Notes: generated from the letters alone by a model not told the origin. Positions 1 through 13,800 are shown, counted from the stretch's first letter. The stretch: DNA of 64,000 nucleotides from Hymenoscyphus infarciens (GCA_001414345.1 LLCB01000017.1:298906-362905), one strand, 5' to 3'. A program made the numbers and translations.

Positions 1-185
1 ATCCGATAGAGTAGATATAGTTATATATATAAAGGTAGCTACGTAAGAGAAGAGTATAACCTAGGAATAAAGTAGATTTGAAGCGTATATAAGTAGAGAA
101 GTAGAACTGAATACTCTAGAGTATAATAGATAATATTATAGTAAAGTTAAGAAAGACTCTTAAAAAGGTTATAGATTATAGAGAG

Positions 186-493
186 TATTATAGGCTAAAT
201 ATAAAGAGGTTAATAGATAAGGTGTTCTTATTATAAGAAGAATTAACTAAGAAGAGAAGTCTATCTACGTATAAGAGAGAGGTTCTTATAAGAGCTATAT
301 ATATACTATATATAATTACTAGTTATAGAATAATAACCTTCTTACTTTATAGAGAAGTCTAAATATAATTACTAGTTATTAGAACCCCTTTCTTAGAGGT
401 TTATATAAGGTTACGTATAAGCTACTTTATAGACTACTTTTATATTATATAAAGGTTAGTAGACTAAGTACTTCTTAGATATAAACTGTTATA
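186..493 (-). repeat. LTR of the Gypsy element (3' LTR in element orientation)
   Basis: Aligned by eye with 5798-6121; most differences are transitions, plus one short length difference near 400-430. It begins TATTATAGGC and ends CTGTTATA. Confidence 0.85.
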
Positions 494-3400
494 TTACTCT
501 CTCTCTAGGTTTCCTTCTAAAGACTATAAGCCTTTATATCTTTAAGAGCGTCTTATAGTTCCTAGGTTAGTTATACGTATTCTTTCTACTTTATAAGTAG
601 TTTCTTCTTTTATTCTTTTCTTATTCTCTTTTTATCTAGAATCGTCTCTACTATATACTCTTAGTTATCTTTAAGGATTATAGGTCTTAGCTAACTATTA
701 TTCTAAACTTAGCTTAATAATAGGTTATTCGAAGCTAGCTAGAGAAGCTAAGAGTAGAAGATATTATAGATTCTAGAAAGTATATCTAAGTAATAACTCT
801 AAGTACTAATTACTTTAAGTACTATATACTTAGCTTATTTTACGTCTAACTTCTTTAATTACCTTATTATCTAGATATTCTTTAAGCTTAGCTAGACTTT
901 ATCTCTAACTTTAAAACTTAGTACTTATTATCTTTTCTAGTTTATAATATCTTCTATTACTTATTATACTATAGTTATAACTAATTATAGCTATTTTTAA
1001 ACTTCTTTTAACTTTTATATAATTATATTAGCTTTTTAGATTAGTAATAGAGGCGTTACTTTATTTAAGAGCTTATACTAGATATTTAGAGGCTTAGTAT
1101 AATATCTATATTTAAGGAAGAATAGGCTTACTTTTATAGCTACTATTATTTAGTTATTAATTACTAGTTTTGTAAATAGTAGTAGTTCTTCTTAGTTATC
1201 TTAAGTATAATCTATAAATATATATAAATAGGTTTCTACTATCTAGTTTATCTATTTTATAGATCTATTAGTTTCTAGATAAAAAGCTATAAAAAGCATT
1301 TATATAATCTCTAAAAAAGAGTATACTCTTACTTATAAGTAGCTAATAAATTATTTTCTTTTATTAGATACTATTACCTTTAGTAAGTAATGCTTTCAAT
1401 AGAAGGTTTAGATAAACTATCTAGTAACTGTTTTAGATATAATATCTTTAAAGCTATTATAAATTGTTCCTTTTCTTAGTCTATTTATAATTATAACTAT
1501 ATTTATATATCTATTACTTTTTAAGAGTTTAATTATAAAGTCTATTAATATTTTACTCTAGATCTAGTTTAAGACTAGTAGTAGCTTTAAGAATCTTTAT
1601 TAAACGTCTCTCTAAGCCTTATTTCTTCTATAAGTATTATAATTTCTAATAAATCTTTAGACGTCTTATAATATTTAAGGCTAGAAGTATTACTATATAA
1701 GGATCTAAGCTATATTCTCTTATCTAGAGTAGCTATAGAGTTTTAAATTATATATAGCTTAAATTATCTTTATATATAATTCCTTATTATTAGGAACTTA
1801 TAAATAGTTCTAAAATATTAGCTTTTCTTTATTTATAAGTATATATTCTAATATTAATACTTTAAGCTTTAGACTAGTAAAGAACGTTCTCTTACTTTAT
1901 TAAATAGCCTCTTTTATTAATTAGAAGTTAGTATCTACTTCTTTAACTATTATCTAAAGTTCTTAAAGTATCTTTTTATTATTTAAAAGTACTTCTTATA
2001 TCTATATAAGGTTTGCTTTTATAATCTCTAGAGACTGTCTTTTCTTATTTATAGTTTTAAGAAGTTACTTTATTTAATAATTAATTTATTTATCTAATAT
2101 ATTATTTAATATATCTTACTTTTATTAAAAGAGAGTATTTACTTAAATATTATATTTCTTTTTAATATATATAATTTTAAAATTATATTTTAAAAAGACT
2201 AGAGACTATTATATTTATTATTTAGTAAGCTTTTAAACTAATATAAAGTACTTAAGGTTCTTATAGTCTATCTAGATCTTAAAACTCTTTATACTCTATA
2301 ACTTAGAATCTTATACTTCTAAATATTATATAATTACTAATATTTCTTTATTATAAATCTTATAGTTAAACTTAGCTAGTAAGTTCTTCTTTAAAAAGAA
2401 GATATAAGGTTATAAGAGTCTATTATTATTATATTATATAAGTACTCTACTAATATACTAGTTAGAAGAGTCTATTTTTATAATTATTTACTTTTCTTAA
2501 TTAAATTATATAAGAGCTAGAGTAGTAGTAAATATATATTTTAACTATTTAGAGACTTTTTAGTACTTATCTATTTATATAAATGCTTATTCTTTATAAG
2601 TTAGTTCTATAAGAGGTCTTATAATATTAGAATAGTCTTTAATAAAGGTTTAGTAAAAGTTTATAAAACTAAGAAAGCTTTATATAGCTTTTATATTTAT
2701 TAGTACTTCTTAGTTAAGAATAGCTTTTACCTTTTCTAGATCTATTTCTATATTTAAGTTAACGTTTAAGATAAACTCTAGATACTTTATTTAAATAACT
2801 AAAAACTTATACTTATTAATATAAAAGAAGAGGCTTACTTTTTTAAGCTTTTAGAGAACTAGCTTAACCTAGTTCTTATATTCCTTAAGAGATCTATTTA
2901 TAAAGAGTAGAATATTATTAATATAGATAGAGTAGAAATTATCTAGGTATTTCTATAGTACTTAGTTAATATATCTTTAAAACGTACTTAGTATATTTAT
3001 AAGTCTAAAAGGTATAACTAACTATTTATATAGTTTATATCTTATCTAGAAGGCTATCTTCTATTTATCTCTCTTTATAATTTAAAGTTAATAGAAAGCT
3101 TAGTTTATATTAAGCTTTATATACTAAGTTACTTTACTTACTTATTATAGGGTTTTATAAATTAGAGAGAGTAGGTACTAATCCTTTTATATAACTTTAT
3201 TTAAAGTATAGTAATTAATATAGAATTAGAAGCCGCCTTCTAGTTTTTATATAAAGAGTATTAAAATAGTAGTAAGAGAGTTACTAACTTAAATCTAGTC
3301 TTTATTTATATACTTAGTAAGTATTCTTTAAAGAATAAGGAGTTTATTATAGGATATATTATAGAGTAGCTCTTAAAAGACTATTACTTCTTTTTTATCT

Positions 3401-4302
3401 TCTCTTATAAGCTTAATTTTATAATTAATTCCTTTACTTTATAAAAGTAGTACTTTATCTAAGTTCTTTAGACTAAAAGCTCTAAGGTAATTCTAGAACT
3501 ATAGTAGTAGCTTTATTTAAGAGTTTGTTTTCGTCTTCTTTATCTTCTTAAGAGCCTTAGTAATATCCTATAAGCTAGCTAAGAATACTTAAATAGTTAA
3601 CTACTAAGACTTATTTATTATTATTTAAAAGACTCTAATAGAGATAAGTAAACATTTAATAGTAGGATTAGTATAGCCTACTTTTAAAATATTAGCTTAG
3701 TTCTTAACTAGTATATTTATTAATAAAATAAAGTATTTAGAAGTAAGACTATTAATTTAAGTATTCTACTTTATTATCTAAGAAAGTCTTAGAATTATAT
3801 TATATAATTCTAAGTAAAGGATAATATAAAGAAAAGACTAAGCTTCTTTATATCTATTAATATCTAAAGAGATAATAGTAACCTCTATTACTATATTATC
3901 TAAGAGAGTATTAAAGCTAGAGAGTTTTTAAAAAGAGAATAGAAATATATTAAAAGTTATTCTAAGTAGTAAAAGAGGAGCTAATAAGTTTATAAGATAA
4001 ATATCTAGAGTTAAAAAGAGTTTTTATAAAATATTCTTTATTAACTAATATAGAAACTAAAAATAGAGAACTATTTATTAACTTCTTTTAGAACTTAATC
4101 TATTCTTTCTTTACTTCTTTTAAAACCTTCTTTTACTTCTAATAACGTCTTTTACTAGAAGCTACTTATTTTCTAACTTATTAGAGTTATTATCTAAGAC
4201 CTTTTTAATTATCCTTTCTTTTCCTTTTATATTCTTTTCTTTAATCTTATTACTTTCTTTTTAAATAAGAGCTACTTAGACTTTCTTTATTTACTTAAGA
4301 TT

Positions 4303-4564
4303 TGTAATAACAAGGCAGGAGTAGAGTAGAGAAGTAGTCTATTCGTGGTTATTAACGCGAAAACTAAAGGTAAAGAGCGAAGACAGCTCTAAACGATGCT
4401 AATATATAAGAGGTACGAAACCGAACAACGTTATACGTCGGCTAATACAAAAGCTCGAACCTACGTAACCTTCCTAAAATAGACAATATAAGACAATAAC
4501 CGAAACCTTATATATACGGTATATGCTATATAATCTCGGCTATATAGGACGGTATACTGTTATA
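4303..4564. mobile_element. Solo-LTR-like 262-bp insertion inside the Gypsy element
   Basis: A visibly GC-richer block in otherwise very AT-rich sequence. It starts TGTAATAACA and ends CTGTTATA, and AGATT lies directly on both sides (4298-4302 and 4565-4569). A TG...(C/T)A block with a 5-bp duplication and no coding content fits a solo LTR. There is no second copy in the window to compare, so a MITE remains possible. Confidence 0.6.
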
Positions 4565-5797
4565 AGATTCTTCTTTAACTATTTTATCTTTATATTATAT
4601 TCTTAGACTCTATATCTATCTTATCTATATTTTAAGTAAAAGCTTAAGCTTTATCTTTTAGTAAAGACTTCTAGAGTACTCTATTATAGTTCTTTTATTT
4701 AAGTAAAAGAGACTACTACTATTAGTTACTAATCTATAGTATTAGCTAAAGAGCTGTCTTTTACTTTATATATAGCTATAGAAAAGGCTTATAGTTTCTT
4801 TATTTACTAAGCTATAAGTTTAGCGATTTTGTTTAGCTAGTTACTAATTATTTATAGCTATTTATAATACTTATTAGAGGTATTATATTCTTTAATACTA
4901 ATAGTAATAATTATTAGCTTTATATTAATAGTAGCTTTTAAGTAGCTCTTCTTAATTAAGTTATCTTATCTCTAATTAGTAGCTTCTAAGATTAATTAGT
5001 TAAACTTACTTAAGAATTTACTAAATATCTACTTACTTTATCTTTCCTAGTTAAGTTAGCTAAGTACTTTTTATTATAGGTAAGAGTCTTAGAAAGCTAT
5101 ACTAAGCTATTCTATAAAGTCTATAACTATGAGTTTATTTTACTAGTAAGTATACTTAATTTAGAAGAAGATTCTTATAGCTACGTTACTTAAAAGTCTT
5201 TTAAAAGTATACTAGACTTTCTCTTTTTCTTATCTAATAGTAGGTTAGAACTATCTATTTCTAGCTTTACTTTTAAAGATTCTTTAAACTAGAGAAAGAG
5301 ATTAGGCGTGCTTTTATTATATCTCTTTAAGTATATAAGACTATATTTTAGTTTTTAATTATTATTTATAGCTATTATTAGTATAGAGACTAAGAGTAGT
5401 ATTAAGATAAGTATAGATTAGTTTCCTTTAAATAAAGAGATTCTTCTTTTAAACCTTATAAGAGCTTTATCTTATTATAATAAGAGGTTTACTAGAGATT
5501 AGTTTTAATTCTTAGAAAGAGCTTATATCTTTTACTATTATTAAGTAAACATCTCTATTTACTATACTAGAGGCTCTTATTCTTCTATTCTACTTATATC
5601 TTTTATTTTATGTTTTATAGTTATCTATTATATACTTTAAACTATTATAAAACTATATATTTCTATATAGGATTATATATCTTAACTATAAAGGATTTTT
5701 ATACTTATATTATATATATAAGAAGTTTATAGAATCAACTATATATAGTTTATTTAATATACTTATAAGCGAATATAAGAAGAGAAGTTAATTCTAA

Positions 5798-6121
5798 TAT
5801 TATAAGCTAAATATAAAGAGGTTAATAGATAAGAGATTCTTATTATAAGAAGAATTAACTAAAGAGAGAAGTCTATTTATATATAAGAAAGAGGTTCTTA
5901 TAAGAGCTATATATATACTATATATAATTACTAGTTATAGAATAATAACCTTCTTACTTTATAGAGAAGTCTAAACGTAATTACTAGTTATTAGAACCTC
6001 TTTCTTAGAGGTCTATATAAGATTATATATAGGCTACTTTTATATAAAGCTACTTTATAAGCTACTTTCGTATTATATAAAGGTTAGTAGACTAAGTACT
6101 TCTTAGGTATAAACTATTATA
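5798..6121 (-). repeat. LTR of the Gypsy element (5' LTR in element orientation)
   Basis: Second copy of the 186-493 repeat, starting TATTATAAGC and ending ACTATTATA, directly followed by GAGAG. Confidence 0.85.
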
Positions 6122-6126
6122 GAGAG

Positions 6127-6550
6127 AATAATAATTTCTATAGATAGAGTATTTATTTATATTACTTTTTATATAATAACACTTAATTTTATATAATATA
6201 TATAGAGTAGAGGTGAAAAAAAGAGATTATGTTTAAGCGAGAAACTAAGCTGAAAATTAGCTAAGAACGCTTAGAAAAATACTAGGCTAAGTAGTGAAAT
6301 TATAAAACCGTACTTATTAAAGAAAGAATTAGGAAAGAGGCTTATTTATATAATAAGAAGAAGAAGAGAGAGCTAAGTAATATATAAGCTACTTAGCTAT
6401 TCCCGACTTATATCGGAGGTCTATCTCTATATCATATCTCGCTAGATTTGAAGAGAGAGAGATAATAGGATTCGTAAATCTTAGAAGTAGATTTAACTTC
6501 TAGAAAAACGATATAGCGTCTAGTAGTCGAACTAGTGTCGAACTAACGAT
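6127..6550. other. AT-rich unidentified repeat flank
   Basis: Continues the composition of the Gypsy element but lies outside its target duplication. It is probably part of an older element into which Gypsy inserted. No coding trace recognised. Confidence 0.5.
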
Positions 6551-6558
6551 TCTTAAAC

Positions 6559-7624
6559 TTAAAGGGGAATCCGATAAGCGATCTCAGCACTTCCGATGGT
6601 TATTAATCCCACTATTGTATGAGCATTAATCCCATCATTGTATGAGCCTTGCTTGACATCAACAGCAATTTTCTCAAGGACCGGAAAGCGATTCTCGGCC
6701 ATCACCCAGAGGTGATTTGTACTCGGTAGGCCACAATAGTAACTTTCCAGACTTTTTAACGTCAGGGCTGACCTACTGTAAAGGATGGATCTTATATGCC
6801 GTGCATATTCCGTAGATGACTGATTGGACATGGAGATCTAGAAAGCTCGCCGCAGCAATCCGGAATTTATCCCGTGTTAAGCCAAACGACAAGTTCTTGG
6901 GATCGAAATTGATGGATGGATTGGGTTTTGATGATGGGGATCGTCTGGTTTGCGGAGATCATAAGGCTAGGCTGGGAGGATTAACCTTACAGCCGGAGAG
7001 GGGCAGCGCATGCAGGTTTGGGTTCGGGTTGCTGCGCTGCGGAGAAGTTCAGGTTGTACCACCACCAGTACCACCAGAATCAACCACTGCTTGGAGGGGG
7101 GAAGGCTGGTAGGATTTCGAGGCTGTGTTTTTTTGGACCCCTGTGTGACTTGGTATGATGTTTGTGTATCATGTCATGGATTTGGAGCTTGTCGAATCCC
7201 AGTCGTTTGATGTGATGATGCGAGATGAAGGTTTAGACTCGAAAGCTTGAGGACGCAGACTTCTCTTGTTCTTTGCTGGGGGTACTAGTGAGCAAGTGAT
7301 ACTGTTCCCGGAACGCTTGTTGAGAAAAGCATCTGTCTGGCGAATAGCTTGGCCATAAGGTCCTCGTTGTCCCTTTTGGAGTCCCTTCATTTATTGTCGC
7401 TCGTATATCAGATTAACGAAGCGTCCGGGAAGTTCTTAGTAATAGTCGGGTAGTGATGATGGTATTGCATGATGATGTTGATGTGAGTCGACGGCACTGC
7501 ACCGGAGTGAGGAGCAACGGAATTTGCATAGCGAAACTCCCGCTTCATGGCAAGAAGCAAAGATTGTAAACAGTGTGCACCGCCATTCTCGTGACCGAAA
7601 GGCTTCAGAGTGATCTCATAGTGG
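6559..7624 (-). pseudogene. Decayed coding region, family not recognised
   Basis: Normal-GC DNA between two AT-rich blocks. On the minus strand, broken but protein-like frames follow each other (7408-7624, 7169-7390, then 6559-6900), the last with text such as KSLESYYCGLPS. A 23-bp tandem duplication (6602-6647) would shift the frame. The left end of a Tc1/mariner element abuts the block at 7625. I could not place the fragments in one family; an F-box/leucine-rich type protein is only a guess. Plus-strand ORFs across 6816-7210 look like shadows. Confidence 0.35.
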
Positions 7625-9085
7625 CACCAGGGGATGCAGGAATTCGTAACTAGCCGGATTTTAGCCGTAATACTCAAACGTTCAACCTTTGAAATATAAA
7701 TAATAACTTTACCTACATTATAGAGCCTCTATATACACGCTCTAAAGGCTCTATAACGTCTACTACACCTAGAAGGTACAGCGATTATAATACGCTAGCG
7801 AAAAACCGATTTTATAATACCTTTTAAGAACATTAGAGCTATAAATCTAAGACTTAGATTATACGTGAATATATACTCTCTAAAGTAACCGGCTTACGCT
7901 AGGCCTGCGAGTACGAAGCTATAGGTTCTTCTACTATATATAAGCTTTATAGGCGATCAGAGAAGCTTAGAAGAAGAACCGTAGTATTAGATAATATATA
8001 TAAGATACTAGTCTTGCTTTCGTATAACCTAGTTCGAGATTAACTTTATAAAGCTTAGATAGAATACTATTAAATCCTAATTAAGAAGTACTAACTTTAA
8101 ACCTAACTTTAGTAAGTAATAAAGGGAGGTAGAAGATATAAGTAAGCGTTTATTAAGAAGATAATCTTAAATAAGAACCTAAGAGAGAGTAGTAAGAGTA
8201 TAGAGTAGTAAACTATAGTTAAATAATAGATAATTTCTTCTAGTTTAGCTTCTTTACTAATAAGGTATACATCGATCCTTCTTTATAAGTATAAGAGTAT
8301 ATTCTTAGAGAAGAAAGAACGCGAACTAACCTAGAAAATATATAAGAAAGAGGTAAAAAGACTAGGTCTTATATATATATTATAGAGTACTATAACTAGT
8401 AATATAAGTATAAAACGCTAGAGTTCTATAATAATAAAGAAGATAATATTATATAATCTAAGCGCTCTCTAAAGCCTAGGAAACGTAAAGCTAAATCAGA
8501 AGAGGAGTTTAGTATACGTATAAAGGAGTAGAAAGCGCTACTCTCTTATAAGTACGACGTTAAGCCTAAGAGTAACGTAATAACTTAGAAATACTATACT
8601 AAACGTCTCTTACTTATCTATATCAAAGCTATTAAGAAGGTATATAAAGAGTAGCCTTATCTATCTAGAGAGTTCTTTTTATAAGAAGATAGAGACCTAA
8701 GTTATAGTTTAAAGAAAAAGGGGCTTATATAAGTACTTCGAGATAAGTATAATATAAGAACTCTTATCTACTCTCTATAATCCCCTAATCTTAATCCTAT
8801 AGAAGCTTATTAGAATATCCTAAAGTAATAAGTACGTTATAGAACGTGGAGAACGATATAAGAGTTTAAAGAGGTTATTTAAGATAAATAGAATAAGATT
8901 ATACTAATAGAGATACGTAAAAGAATCCTAGAGATACCTAACTAAGTAGAGACTTTATATAATAATAGTAGGAAGGCAATTAAGAGTAATTTATGGTAGA
9001 TATTTAGAAAAGTAGGCTAAAATTAGTACTATTTTAACGTTCTAGCTAAAATCCGGCCAGTCACGAATTCCTGCATCCCCTGGTG
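7625..9085 (+). mobile_element. Tc1/mariner DNA transposon, RIP-inactivated
   Basis: Bounded by a 41-bp terminal inverted repeat (7625-7665 against the reverse complement of 9045-9085) with only two mismatches, both A on the left copy against G. The interior is AT-rich and, on the plus strand, holds a transposase trace: QEDRDPS-like text near 8680, then SPNLNPIEAY at 8781-8810, the form of the DDE motif S-P-D-L-N-P-I-E; the conserved Trp after it is TAG. About 1.46 kb in total. The outer ends kept normal GC while the interior was heavily mutated. Confidence 0.88.
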
Positions 9086-9900
9086 GTGGGGAAAGATTAA
9101 GGAAGAGAAGGAGGGACGAGACTCAACCTGAAGAGCACCAGAAAAGCACCGCCACGCATCCGAGGCTCTTGTAAAGGCTGACTGCACACTGCACACTGCA
9201 CACTGCAGAAGGGGGGGCAAGGCAGAATTAAAGTGGAGTTATGGTGGATTTAGGGTCTAGAAATGCGGCTCCTCGTCCTATCAGAATAGCGGCTGTCGGT
9301 GTCAACCACCTGCACTCCTCTCATATGCCCTCGAAGGCCCTACTCCCTATCGTCACTGGACAAGCTCGTTTCCAAGACTTTTGAGGGCTGCACTGCTCTT
9401 GCTGTCACTGTTTTGGCGCTGGCAGGGGCGGATTGTCATGCTGAAAACGAGCGGGTCCAGCGGGTGCGTGGGATCTGAATGGATTTGCTGGAATGGCTGT
9501 TGATTGAACACGGAAATGCTGGAAAGGTGCTGCATGTTGTATGGCATAGCAGGAGAATTTTGCAATGGAGGCAATTGCAATTGGTGTGACGGGAGTACGT
9601 GTAGAGAGAGGTTGGTCAGCCAAATAGGTTGCCTACCAGTTGCCTTGCCTGCCCTACCACCTTGCCTTGCCTCTTCTGCTGGCTGTGACGCTGTGTACCA
9701 ACCAGCATAAGGCGCATTTCTGGTCAATTACTAGTATCCGACGACTATTGCTGCTGCGGGTTGTCGTCGCAATTGATGAAGCGAAGCCAAGTTCAGTGTT
9801 TGAAATGCGCATATCTCTCGCCATATCATTGTGTTTCTCAAACACCAACAGCCCCCATCAATCCCCCTCCATCTTTTCCTTATCTGACCTTAGCAGCTTA
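9086..9900. other. Intergenic region upstream of the C2H2 gene
   Basis: Normal-GC DNA without a supported gene. It has a 7-bp tandem repeat (CTGCACA, about four units, 9181-9207). Short ORFs on both strands here overlap each other and resemble nothing known. Confidence 0.5.
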
Positions 9901-10851
9901 CTTCTCTTCCTGTGCTAGCTGGCCCAGAGCTAGCCCGGATTTCTCTCCGCAGCACATTTCCTCACCCACCACCACCTGGCCTGGGCTGGGCACGTCTGCT
10001 CTGCATCGCAGCTCAAGCTCAAGCTCAAGCTCTTCCCCTTCTCCACCACTCCCACCAGCCTCATCCCTACAGAGATCCTCTCACTGCCCCCTTCCCCTTC
10101 CTTCCCTCCCTCTTTCCGCAATTGTTCACCCGCGCTCCAGCTCCAGCTCCAGCTCCAGCTCCACCTCCACCTCAGGTCTCCGTTTTGTCCTCTCAATTCG
10201 ACCTCTCTATTCATCAAACACACAATTCCAACACTGAGAACGTTTTGGAAGAACGAGTTGGTCCGCTGCGCTTTCCCGTTGCAGAAGTCAATTGCCCATC
10301 CATGCTGAACCTGAACACCTCCACCTCCACCTCCGGCCTCCCATCCGAACCTTGAACACCCAAGCTTGCGCATCGCATCGCATCGCTCCTCCAACATCAT
10401 ATTCCCCTTCTGGACTCGATACTCTCCTACCTACTCTGCTCTACCTTCCAACTACCACCGGACGACCTACCTCTGCAACACACCAACCAGTTGGACCCCT
10501 CAAACCCTGTGCCTGTAGCGATCGCCCATAACCCTCGCGCCTGGGTATCGTATCGTACTGCAAACTGTAATTACTAAATTTGGACATTTGTACCTGTCGC
10601 TTGTCGCTCTCCAGACGCGCTGCCCACCTGCATTCCAGCGACCTAGTAGCGCTACTGTACCGCCAGAATCCCGATTCCCATCTCCATCCAAATTTCAGGC
10701 TCCACTCCGCAACATGATCTCTTCCCAGCACCGAGTCCTCTAATCGCAGACCCAAAAAGTCCTTTGGCCAGGTCGACGAGCCGCCACCCTGAAAAGGTCT
10801 CCTGCGACAGATACATAGCCTCCTTCTACCTGTTTCTACTCCGTCACACAG
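9900..10851 (+). promoter_or_regulatory. CT-rich promoter and long 5' leader of the C2H2 gene
   Basis: Strongly pyrimidine-rich on the plus strand, with hexamer-like runs (AGCTCA at 10011-10032, CCAGCT and CCACCT at 10135-10172). Such tracts are common in promoters and long leaders of regulatory genes in filamentous fungi. Several ATG-initiated short ORFs in the plus strand could act as upstream ORFs if transcription starts this far out. The transcription start is not visible from sequence. Confidence 0.45.
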
Positions 10852-13800
10852 ATGTCTTCAACAACCTACAGCCCAAATACCTACGTTGGCGTTCAAGGCT
10901 CACGAGAGTTTCATGCAGACGTCGATCTAAGAGACCCTCAATTATACAACACCGCCTTCGCTCCAAACCACACCAACAACAATCACAACCACCACCACCT
11001 CTCTCCCTTCCCTTCTTCGCATACTGCCAGCAATTATACGAGTCCCTCCAACAACCTCAGCAGCACTCCGGGCGAAAGCATCATCTCGGATCATAGCAAT
11101 TACCAACCTAGCGACTTCAGTGAACTAGAGGATCAATTCTTGGGCGTGGACTTTGACGCAGGTGTAATTCAAACAGACTCTTTCCCCTCGAACCTCACAA
11201 ATCCCATCTCGTCGTACCAGACTCCAAATCTCAATCTTCCCCTCCCAGACCTCCCCTACGAAATCGAGAACAAACCACCAGCCTCGGAGGCATTTACGGC
11301 CTCAACATACCCCCTCAGCCCTGTTCATTCCAGCATACCAAACACACCGTCGTCAGCGCTGTTGGCTGGGCAAAAGTCGAACATTGCCATCTCGCAACAC
11401 GAACTGAACCACGATTTGTATAACGGTCGTTATCAAAAGGTGGAAGGAACCGCACTCGCGGGCAACACCACCAATCCTCAATTGACTCCAGACCAGAGCG
11501 GCAGTAGTCACACAAGCGCCGAGGGCCTCGAACCAAGCACCATGGCCGGCCTCAGCCCGCATGTGACAGTTTCGCAATGGGGCAATGTGTATGGACAGAA
11601 TCAGCCTCGCAGCTTTGTGCAACCAGACGTGCCATACACGGCCGTGGAAGATTTCGCGATTCATTTTGCAGAGCAGAACGTGCTTCCAAGCTCGCAACTG
11701 CCTGTGGCGCGCGCCGATGACGGATCGTGGAGGTCAAATCAACGAACGGGCCAAGGGGGGTTGGATCCCGAGAGCCGCCGGGAACTTGACGAGCCCATTC
11801 CAACGTTGGATGAACAAGAAGAGCGACGGCGCATTCTGAACAAGAACATCGAAGTGAATGAGTGGCGCTCACAAGCTGGTGGAAGAAGTGAGGGGGAGGA
11901 TGAACGGCCTGCGCAGTCATATTTTCCACCCAACAACCCCACCTGGTATCAGGAATCCGGCATTCGCCATCACCAGGATCCCGAGGAAGACCAGACCCAT
12001 GGCGAAATCAACGCGGTTGATGATGCCGCCAGTATTCGTGAGAACAAATTAGTTGGTGGTCAGGTGTATTTCGATCCCAAGAATGGAGCCACCTTGACCG
12101 AGGCAGATCAATATCTCATGAGCCAACCTCGTCAATGGAACGATGCCCCTTCGGTGCCAACTATCTTGACAACCGTCTTCCAACCTCAAACTTCCAATGC
12201 GGCTATGGAACAGTTCAGACAGCGTGCAGATACCGTTTCCATCGCATCGAGAGCGGCAACATGGGGTACACGTCGTCGAAGTGAACCCAGCTTGGCTGAT
12301 TTTGATGCGGTGAGCGATGGAAGCTTTCTCAAAAAGTTGAGCATTACCAAAGGCCCGGAAAACGGTCGTTCACGTCCGGGCCATAGCCTGTTCGACCAAG
12401 GCCTCGATCGTTTGGCAAGCATTGTTCGCAAGCGCAGTAACAGCCAGCTCAAGCGCAGCCACAGTTCTCGAGACATCACCGAGGACGGCTCTATCAAACC
12501 CGCTTCCAGACAGAACAGCGCGGGTACACTAGCTCCTCCCCCAAGAACTTCAAGCTTTGGGAAACGTCAAGCTTCAACCCCAAGCATCAATACAGCCCTG
12601 GCTGCCATGGCTGGGCCACTCGCTGCTGTTGGCACAGCTCATGCACGAAATGGCTCGGTTAGTGCCAAGGAAGCCTCTCCCAAAAGTCCCAGTCATCTTG
12701 GTTGGCCTGGAAGGGTCATTACCAGGGTTCGAAGCAGAAGTGATTTGACCTCAACACAAACAAACAGCGGGATTGCCGGCCTCTGGAGAGTGAACGGAGG
12801 CCCACCTGTCCCTACCTTGGCTTCACCGCCTGTGGATGTCGAGACGAGGCAACTAGAGGTTCAGGATCAGGATGATGAGGACGACGAGGATGACGAGCAG
12901 ATGGACGAAAGCGATTTGAAGGCAGAAGGAGAGCAAGCTGATCCTATCATTCCCAACTATGATGGCTTCAAGGCCCATGTCAGACGCCTCAATCCAGATA
13001 TGGAACCTCGGTACAATTGGCTTGTGAGCAGAATTGCTCACCAGCAAGAAATTCGTTACAAGAATTTACTGGAATTACGAGTAAAGCACTCGCAAGCTGT
13101 TACGAATCGCAGCTGTTCAGCTGGAACCCATTGCCTAGCTATGGGTGGATCTGCGACACTACTTGACACAAAAGGAGATCCCAAGCAACCAGATCAACCC
13201 GGCCCAGCCCTTCAACTTGTAACTGACTTTTCTGATGATGACTCAAATCACGGCGAAGGGGCTCTTACGGAAGAGACATTCCCTACTGGAGTCCCCATGC
13301 CACCAACTCGAAATCTTCCTGCAGAGTTTGAGTGCCAATTATGTTTCAAGGCGAAGAAATTTCAAAAACCATCCGACTGGACGAAACACGTCCATGAGGA
13401 TGTTCAGCCCTTCACCTGTACTTATGATAAATGTAAGGAGCCAAAATCATTCAAGAGAAAGGCGGATTGGGTTCGACATGAGAATGAACGCCATCGTCAC
13501 CTGGAATGGTGGATTTGCCAGGTTGATGATTGCAGGCACCCTTGTTATCGTAAGGATAACTTTTTGCAGCACTTGGTTCGTGAACATAAGTTGCCAGAGC
13601 CCAAGCAAAAGACCAAAGCTGCCATCAAGAAGGCCCGTTTAACAGAGCCTGCTTGGAGAATGCTGGAACAATGTCACCACGAGACTGAAAATCGCCCACA
13701 AGATGAGCCGTGCAAGTTTTGCGGTAGAACGTTTGCAACTTGGAAAAAGTTGACCGTTCACCTTGCAAAACATATGGAACACGTCAGCCTGCCTATTTTG

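Larger units (their letters stand above)
181..6126 (-). mobile_element. Full-length RIP-mutated Ty3/Gypsy LTR retrotransposon
   Basis: Two direct repeats of about 308 and 324 bp (186-493 and 5798-6121) share ends, and GAGAG flanks the whole unit on both sides (181-185 and 6122-6126), a 5-bp target duplication. The LTR ends read TA...TA, as expected if TG...CA was converted by RIP. Read on the minus strand, 2550-2960 gives a Gypsy reverse-transcriptase trace: YINN at 2914-2925 where the family has Y-I/V-D-D, then LLFIN and KYKFLV-like text, interrupted by several stops. RT on the minus strand implies gag toward 5.5 kb and integrase toward 1 kb, but I did not resolve those domains. No frame is open, so it is non-autonomous. 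Bases 1-180 and 6127-6550 belong to unidentified AT-rich DNA outside it. Confidence 0.88.

Noticed and set aside
9353..10400. Several ORFs of 120-160 codons on both strands
   Set aside because: They translate CT-rich low-complexity DNA (Ser/Pro runs or their complements) and are better explained as leader and promoter sequence.
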